A stretch of DNA of 5,353 nucleotides, from NCBI GenBank assembly GCA_029861675.1, contig JAOTYV010000309.1:1-5353 (forward strand), given 5' to 3'. The notes below the pieces were generated by a model, which saw only the letters and a program-made list of their open reading frames with translations, searched no databases and was not told where the DNA came from. Made by a program: the position numbers and the translations under genes. How positions within the stretch are numbered: position 1 is the stretch's first letter; every line of letters starts with the position of its first letter. Source of the DNA: Alphaproteobacteria bacterium. GTDB lineage: Bacteria; Pseudomonadota; Alphaproteobacteria; UBA8366. Positions 1 through 5,353 of the stretch are shown here, piece after piece.

Positions 1-270
1 ATTACCCACCATGCGCTGCCAAACGCGCTGGCGCCGATCATCAATGTGATCGTCATCAACCTGGCCTATCTCGTCGTCGGCGTGGTGATCGTCGAGGTGG
101 TCTTTGTCTATCCGGGCCTCGGCCAGCTATTCGTCGATTCGGTGATCAAGCGTGACATCCCGGTCGTCCAGGCAAGCTGCCTGATCTTCGCGGCCACCTA
201 TATCCTTTTGAACCTGACCGCGGACGTGCTGTCGATCCTCAGCAATCCCCGCCTGATGCATCCGAAATAG
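1..270 (+). CDS. ABC importer permease, DppB/OppB type (3' end only)
   Basis: This is the C-terminal 89 residues of an inner-membrane permease of the peptide/opine/nickel ABC importer family; its start lies before the window. The reading frame is open from base 1 and ends at TAG 268-270. The fragment begins in the tail of the EAA loop that docks onto the ATPase (HALPNALAP). A hydrophobic membrane segment follows, then the VEVVFVYPGLGQLFVDSVIKRD stretch that is diagnostic of the DppB/OppB class, where a periplasmic loop precedes the final helix. The last helix (about residues 58-78) and a short cytoplasmic tail, SNPRLMHPK, close the protein. It lies 13 bp before the DppC-like permease, so the two are almost surely one operon and form the heterodimeric channel. 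The substrate cannot be read from this part. Confidence 0.93.
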   Translation: MTHHALPNALAPIINVIVINLAYLVVGVVIVEVVFVYPGLGQLFVDSVIKRDIPVVQASCLIFAATYILLNLTADVLSILSNPRLMHPK

Positions 271-283
271 GCGGGGTGGGGGC

Positions 284-1117
284 ATGGGCAATATCCGGAA
301 ACACCTGAAATCGGCGCCGCCGACGGCCATCTTCGGGCTGGTTGTCATCGCGGTCTATGTGTTTGTCGCGTTTTTCGCGCCGGTGCTGACGCCCTATGGT
401 GAATCGGAAATCGTCGGCGCCGAATACGAGCCGTGGGGCGAAGGTTTTGTGCTCGGCACCGACAATCTTGGTCGCGACATGCTGACCCGCCTGATCTACG
501 GCGCGCGCAATACCGTCGGAATTGCTTTTGCGACCACTTGCCTGGCGTTTCTGATCGGCGGCGCGTTCGGCCTGCTGGCAACGGCGATGGGCGGTTGGGT
601 CGACCAGATTCTCGGCCGCATCGTCGACGTGCTGATGGCCATCCCGACGCTGATCTTTGCGCTGCTGATCCTGACCATCCTGGGCACCGCCATTCCCGTG
701 CTCATCATCGTCATCGCGGTGCTGGACTCAACGCGCGTGTTCCGGCTGGCGCGCGCGGTTTCCATGAATATCGTCGTGCTGGATTTCGTCGAGGCGGCAC
801 GGCTCAGGGGCGAGGGCACCGGCTGGATCATCCTGCGCGAAGTGCTGCCGAATTCTATGCCGCCGCTGGTTGCCGAGTTCGGTTTGCGGTTCTGCTTCGT
901 GTTCCTTTTCATCAGTTCGCTCAGCTTCCTGGGCCTCGGCTTGCAGCCACCGACCGCCGACTGGGGGTCGATGGTGCGCGACAATGCCACCCTGATCACC
1001 TATGGCGACATCACGCCGCTGCTGCCGGCCGGCGCCATCGCATTGCTGACCGTCGCCGTGAATTTCGTCGTCGACTGGTTTCTGCACAAGACAAGCGGAT
1101 TGCGCGATGAGCACTAG
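284..1117 (+). CDS. ABC importer permease, DppC/OppC type
   Basis: This 277-residue inner-membrane permease pairs with the preceding DppB-like subunit; the length is normal for DppC/OppC. It has a short N-terminal cytoplasmic stretch, a first membrane helix at about residues 13-35, and a periplasmic loop ending in the family-typical LGTDNLGRDMLTRLIYGAR (57-75). Further helices lie at about 79-101, 115-147 and 200-220. The EAA ATPase-docking loop is at about 167-195 (DFVEAARLRGEG through REVLPNSMPPL), followed by the conserved FLGLGLQPPTADWGSMV (215-231) and a last helix at about 247-266. The EAA loop reads GEGTGW where many members have GAS-x-W, a mild variation. The start at 284 follows a G-rich run (272-282) that could act as a loose Shine-Dalgarno. 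The 3' end overlaps the next gene by 11 bp, indicating translational coupling. The function as importer channel is secure; the ligand is unknown. Confidence 0.95.
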   Translation: MGNIRKHLKSAPPTAIFGLVVIAVYVFVAFFAPVLTPYGESEIVGAEYEPWGEGFVLGTDNLGRDMLTRLIYGARNTVGIAFATTCLAFLIGGAFGLLATAMGGWVDQILGRIVDVLMAIPTLIFALLILTILGTAIPVLIIVIAVLDSTRVFRLARAVSMNIVVLDFVEAARLRGEGTGWIILREVLPNSMPPLVAEFGLRFCFVFLFISSLSFLGLGLQPPTADWGSMVRDNATLITYGDITPLLPAGAIALLTVAVNFVVDWFLHKTSGLRDEH

Positions 1118-2789
1118 CGCCCAAAAACCTTCTAACGGCGAAATCCTGCTTGAGATGCGTGGCCTGCGCATCGAGGGACAATCGGAGGGCGGTTGGCAGG
1201 AGATCGTCAAAGGCGTCGATGTCACTTTGCGGCGCGGCGAGGTGCTTGGCCTGATCGGCGAGTCGGGCGCCGGCAAGTCGACCATCGGCATCGCCGGCAT
1301 GGGCTTCGCCCGCCCCGGTTGCCGCATCTCGGGCGGCATGATCGTCTTCGACGGAATGGATCTGCGGGCGGCGTCGGACGAACAGCTCCGCAAGCTGCGC
1401 GGCTCGCGCATCGCCTATGTCGCGCAGAGCGCCGCCGCGTCTTTCAACCCGGCGCACAAGCTCATTGACCAATATAGCGAAGCGCCGATCCAGCACGGGA
1501 TCAAGGGTAAGGCGGAAGCTGAGAAGGACGCGATGGACCTCTATCGCCGTCTGCGGTTGCCCGACCCGGAATCGATCGGCTTCCGCTATCCGCATCAGGT
1601 TTCCGGCGGCCAGCTGCAACGGGCGATGACCGCCATGGCCATGGCCTGCCGCCCCGACCTCATCGTCTTCGACGAACCGACCACGGCGCTGGACGTCACC
1701 ACCCAGATCGAGGTTCTGGCCGCGATCAAGGATGTCGTGAAGGAATTCAACACCGCCGCGATCTATATCACCCATGACCTTGCGGTCGTCGCGCAAATGG
1801 CCGACCGGATCATGGTGCTGCGGTACGGCGATCTGGTCGAGGAAGGCAATGCCCGCGACATGCTCGCCGATCCGCAGCAGGACTACACCCGCCAACTGCT
1901 CTCCGTACGGTCCTACCGCAAGCAGGAGGCGCCGCCGGACAAGGCGGAGGTTCCCCTGTTGGAAGTCCGCAACGTCACCGCCAGCTACGGTGGAACGGTG
2001 AAGGTGCTTGAGGATATCGACCTGAAGATTGGCCGCGGCCGGACCGTCGCCGTCGTCGGCGAATCCGGCAGCGGCAAGAGCACGCTGGCGCGGGTCATCA
2101 CCGGACTGCTGCCACCGGTCGAGGGCGCGGTGCTGTTTAACGGCGAGGAATTGCCGGCCTCCTACAAGAAGCGCACGCGCGACCAGTTGCGCCATGCCCA
2201 GATGATCTACCAGATGCCCGATACCGCCCTCAATCCGCGCCAGCGGATCCGTGACATCATCGGCCGTCCGGCCGGCTTTTATCTCGGCCTGACCGGCGCG
2301 GCGCGCGAAAGCCGTGTTCGCGAACTGCTTGAAATGATCGAGCTTGACCCGGACGAATTCATCGATCGCTTTCCGGAGGAACTTTCCGGCGGCCAGAAGC
2401 AGCGCATCTGCATTGCCCGGGCGCTGGCCGCCGAACCGGAACTGATCATCTGCGACGAGGTCACCTCGGCGCTCGATCAGCTGGTCGCCGAGGAGATCCT
2501 GAAACTGCTGCAGCGCCTGCAGGACGACCTCGGCGTGACCTATCTGTTCATCACCCACGATCTGGCGACGGTCCGGGCGATTTCCGACGAAGTCGTCGTC
2601 ATGCTGCAGGGCAAGGTCGTGGAACATGGCGGCCGGCAGGACATCTTCACGCCGCCGCACCACGACTATACCGATCTGCTCTTATCTTCTGTGCCGGAAA
2701 TGGATCCGGACTGGCTCGACAATCTGCTGGCCGAGCGGGCCGCCCGAAAGGCGCGCGGCGAAGCTGTGATGGAGAGCGCCGATCAATAG
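1107..2789 (+). CDS. Fused double ATPase of peptide-type ABC importer (DppD-DppF in one chain)
   Basis: This 560-residue cytoplasmic protein contains both nucleotide-binding domains that are separate DppD and DppF subunits in many operons. Domain 1 (about 14-270): Walker [10 protein letters not shown] 51-59, Q-loop Gln107, signature VSGGQLQR 165-172, Walker B LIVFDE 185-190, switch His223. Domain 2 (about 284-545): Walker [10 protein letters not shown] 318-326, Q-loop Gln369, signature LSGGQKQR 426-433, Walker B LIICDE 446-451, switch His484. All catalytic motifs are intact in both halves, so two working ATP sites are expected. Each half ends in the oligopeptide/dipeptide C-terminal extension (DYTRQLLS near 259-266; [12 protein letters not shown] near 519-530). 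A charged linker (about 271-283) joins them. Domain 2 departs slightly from consensus, with [10 protein letters not shown] after the Q-loop and DEVTSALDQ in the D-loop. The ATG at 1107 overlaps the upstream permease by 11 bp and has no clear Shine-Dalgarno, so it is probably translated by coupling. Confidence 0.96.
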   Translation: MSTSAQKPSNGEILLEMRGLRIEGQSEGGWQEIVKGVDVTLRRGEVLGLIGESGAGKSTIGIAGMGFARPGCRISGGMIVFDGMDLRAASDEQLRKLRGSRIAYVAQSAAASFNPAHKLIDQYSEAPIQHGIKGKAEAEKDAMDLYRRLRLPDPESIGFRYPHQVSGGQLQRAMTAMAMACRPDLIVFDEPTTALDVTTQIEVLAAIKDVVKEFNTAAIYITHDLAVVAQMADRIMVLRYGDLVEEGNARDMLADPQQDYTRQLLSVRSYRKQEAPPDKAEVPLLEVRNVTASYGGTVKVLEDIDLKIGRGRTVAVVGESGSGKSTLARVITGLLPPVEGAVLFNGEELPASYKKRTRDQLRHAQMIYQMPDTALNPRQRIRDIIGRPAGFYLGLTGAARESRVRELLEMIELDPDEFIDRFPEELSGGQKQRICIARALAAEPELIICDEVTSALDQLVAEEILKLLQRLQDDLGVTYLFITHDLATVRAISDEVVVMLQGKVVEHGGRQDIFTPPHHDYTDLLLSSVPEMDPDWLDNLLAERAARKARGEAVMESADQ

Positions 2790-2806
2790 GGATCTGTCAC
2801 GCTTTG

Positions 2807-2821
2807 GCGGCTAATCGCCGC
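2807..2821. other. Short stem-loop in the convergent gene junction
   Basis: GCGGC (2807-2811) and GCCGC (2817-2821) form a 5-bp stem around the 5-base loop TAATC. It sits where the importer operon and the sulfatase gene converge, and it covers the sulfatase stop codon (2811-2813 on the plus strand). It could serve as a weak bidirectional transcription barrier. There is no T-run on either side, so it is not a convincing intrinsic terminator. Confidence 0.2.
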
Positions 2822-4358
2822 GCGGAAAGCGCTGGTTTTCTTCCACCTGGTTGAGATCCATATGGTTGCGCATGTAGCGCTCTGAAGCCTTCTGAAGCGG
2901 TTGGTAATCCCACGGAAAATAAGCGCCGTTCCTGAGCGCCGGATAAACCACATGACGCCGCGCCTGGCTTTCGCGCACTTCGCGATCATAGGCGTCCAGG
3001 ACCCAGCGCGCATTGGCATCGGCGCACAGCGCCTGCAATGTGACCGCGTGTGCCGGGTCCTTCGCCAGGTTCGTCAGTTCATGCGGATCGGCTTCAAGAT
3101 CGAAAAGCTGATCGGCATCGAGCCTGCAGCGATTGTATTTCCAGCGCCCGGTTCTGAGCGACACCATCGGTGCATGGGAGCCTTCGGCGGCGTATTCCAT
3201 CGCAACCGGATTTTCGCGTTTTTCGCCGTTGAGGATCGGCAACAGGGATTCCCCGTCGGTCCACGGCATGACGTCGTCCAGCGACACACCGGCCAGTGCC
3301 GCCAGCGTCGGCGTGACATCAAGGGTGGAGACCGGGGATTCGATCCGCTGCGGCGCCAGCCCCGGCGCGGCAATCATCAGCGGAACCCGGGACGATCCCT
3401 CGTAAAAGCTCATTTTGAACCACAGGCCGCGCTCGCCCAGCATGTCGCCGTGATCGGAGACGAACAGCACGATGGTGTTGTCATCCATCCGGCAGCGCAA
3501 AAGCACATCGAGTAACTGTCCGATCTTGTCGTCGATATAGGAAATATTGGCGAAATAGGCGCGCCGGGAGCGGTGGATATCGTCGTCCGTGATGCTGTAG
3601 TTCTGCCAATCGCTCGCCTGCAGCAGGCGTTTGGAATGGGCGTCCTGCTCATCGAAGCCGATCGCCGGCACGCCCGGTTCCAGATGATCGCATGTTTCGT
3701 AAAGATCCCAGAATTGCCGCCGCGCCAGATAAGGATCGTGCGGATGGGTGAAGCTCACGGTCAGGCACCAGGGCCGGTCATCTTGCGTGCGCGCCAGATC
3801 GTAGAGCTTCTGGACCGCGCAGTGCGCGACGTCGTCGTCATAGTCCAGCTGGTTGGTGATTTCGGCGACGCCGGCATGGGTGACGGAGCTGAGATTGTGA
3901 TACCACCAATCGATACGCTCGCCCGGCTTGCGATAGTCCGGCGTCCAGCCAAAATCCACCGGATAGATATCGGTCGTCAGGCGCGCCTCGAAACCGTGCA
4001 GTTGATCGGGACCGACAAAGTGCATTTTTCCCGACAGGCAGGTCTGGTAGCCGGCGCGGCGAAGATGATGGGCGTAGGTCGGTATGTCGGAGGCAAACTC
4101 GGCGGCGTTGTCGTAGACTCGCGTACGGCGCGGAAGCTGGCCCGACATGAAGCTGGCGCGTCCCGGCGCACATAAAGGTGAGGCCGTATAGGCGTTTTTG
4201 AATCGCCCCGAGCGTTCCGCGAGCTTTTTCAGATGAGGCGTGTGGAGCCAATCCGCCGGACCGTCGGGAAACAGCGTCCCGCTGAGTTGATCGACCATCA
4301 GGATAAGAATGTTGGGGCTTGGCATTTTTCGGACCGGTTTTCGTTCAAATTCGCTCAT
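2811..4358 (-). CDS. betC: Choline-sulfatase
   Basis: It hydrolyses choline-O-sulfate to choline and sulfate in the cytoplasm, supplying choline for glycine betaine synthesis or catabolism, and sulfate. The 515 residues match the roughly 510-residue size of rhizobial BetC. Seen in order: an N-terminal metal-ligand region NILILMVDQ (15-24, Asp23); the sulfatase signature C-A-P-G-R (63-67), whose Cys63 would be converted to formylglycine; Asn84; GKMHFVGPDQLHGFE (110-124); FGWTPDYR (136-143) with Trp138; WWYHN (151-155) with His154; HPHDPY (205-210); and a second metal site SDHGDMLGE (301-309). The tail, WDYQPLQKASERYMRNHMDLN (about 483-503), is the choline-sulfatase-specific C-terminal domain. 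From memory, Asn84, Trp138 and His154 match positions lining the choline pocket in the Sinorhizobium meliloti enzyme. There is no signal peptide. The gene is not flanked by betI, betB or betA here; it converges on an importer operon and diverges from a dioxygenase gene. A second in-frame ATG at Met12 (4323-4325) would give a 504-residue protein. Neither start has a clear Shine-Dalgarno. Confidence 0.96.
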   Translation of the reverse strand: MSEFERKPVRKMPSPNILILMVDQLSGTLFPDGPADWLHTPHLKKLAERSGRFKNAYTASPLCAPGRASFMSGQLPRRTRVYDNAAEFASDIPTYAHHLRRAGYQTCLSGKMHFVGPDQLHGFEARLTTDIYPVDFGWTPDYRKPGERIDWWYHNLSSVTHAGVAEITNQLDYDDDVAHCAVQKLYDLARTQDDRPWCLTVSFTHPHDPYLARRQFWDLYETCDHLEPGVPAIGFDEQDAHSKRLLQASDWQNYSITDDDIHRSRRAYFANISYIDDKIGQLLDVLLRCRMDDNTIVLFVSDHGDMLGERGLWFKMSFYEGSSRVPLMIAAPGLAPQRIESPVSTLDVTPTLAALAGVSLDDVMPWTDGESLLPILNGEKRENPVAMEYAAEGSHAPMVSLRTGRWKYNRCRLDADQLFDLEADPHELTNLAKDPAHAVTLQALCADANARWVLDAYDREVRESQARRHVVYPALRNGAYFPWDYQPLQKASERYMRNHMDLNQVEENQRFPRGD

Positions 4359-4391
4359 GCACCGCGCCGCTCGTCGGTGACAAGCCTTCGG

Positions 4392-4436
4392 TCATGAACG
4401 CATATGTGGCACATATTCTGCGCCACTTATGCATTC

Positions 4437-4440
<4 letters not shown>
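4392..4440. repeat. 49-bp inverted repeat, 19-bp arms
   Basis: The left arm TCATGAACGCATATGTGGC (4392-4410) and the reverse complement of the right arm (4422-4440), TCATGAATGCATAAGTGGC, agree at 17 of 19 positions. The 11-base centre (4411-4421) has partial symmetry too, with 3 of 5 pairs. It begins 34 bp upstream of the annotated betC start. It could be a long operator bound by a dimer or a pair of dimers, or form a hairpin in a leader transcript of betC. It lies upstream of both genes, so a terminator of either gene is unlikely. Confidence 0.75.

Positions 4441-5353
<913 letters not shown>

Noticed and set aside
1011..2663. A 550-codon open frame on the minus strand, antisense to the fused ATPase gene
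   Set aside because: It is a compositional shadow: in GC-rich DNA the opposite strand of a strongly biased gene often stays open. Its translation is rich in Arg, Asp, Ala and Gly, with no recognisable domain, and the plus-strand gene has intact ABC ATPase motifs throughout.
2901..4175. Plus-strand open frames of about 200 codons (2901-3515 and 3573-4175) inside betC
   Set aside because: They are antisense shadows of the choline-sulfatase, which carries all family motifs in its own frame. They have no ribosome binding sites or recognisable domains.

Overview
The window reads as chromosomal or megaplasmid DNA of an alphaproteobacterium, probably Rhizobiales or Rhodobacterales. The grounds are high G+C with GC-rich third codon positions, a choline-sulfatase closely resembling the rhizobial BetC type, and a TauD-like dioxygenase of a kind I associate with marine and soil alphaproteobacteria. 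Taxonomy is inferred from style, not from a marker gene.

Layout: (1) Positions 1-2789, plus strand, hold the 3' part of a peptide/opine/nickel-family ABC importer operon: the end of a DppB-like permease, a complete DppC-like permease, and one 560-residue protein carrying both ATPase domains (DppD and DppF fused). The solute-binding protein is not in the window and is probably upstream. (2) After a 21-bp gap, a choline-sulfatase gene (betC, 2811-4358) runs on the minus strand, convergent with the importer operon. (3) Positions 4359-4533 are a divergent intergenic region holding three adjoining inverted repeats: 49 bp, 28 bp and 21 bp. (4) At 4534, after a strong Shine-Dalgarno, starts a plus-strand gene for a gamma-butyrobetaine-hydroxylase-like Fe(II)/2-oxoglutarate dioxygenase. 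It runs off the window end after 273 codons.

Working model (inference): this is a catabolic locus for quaternary-ammonium compounds. BetC frees choline and sulfate from choline-O-sulfate. The dioxygenase would hydroxylate another trimethylammonium compound. Its N-terminal domain lacks the cysteine cluster of classical gamma-butyrobetaine hydroxylase, and its sequence around the HTD motif resembles the 2-trimethylaminoethylphosphonate dioxygenase (TmpA) branch as I remember it. The importer could bring in one of these substrates, but its sequence does not reveal its ligand. The palindrome cluster between the two divergent enzyme genes is the most likely point of shared control and is the least explained part of the window.
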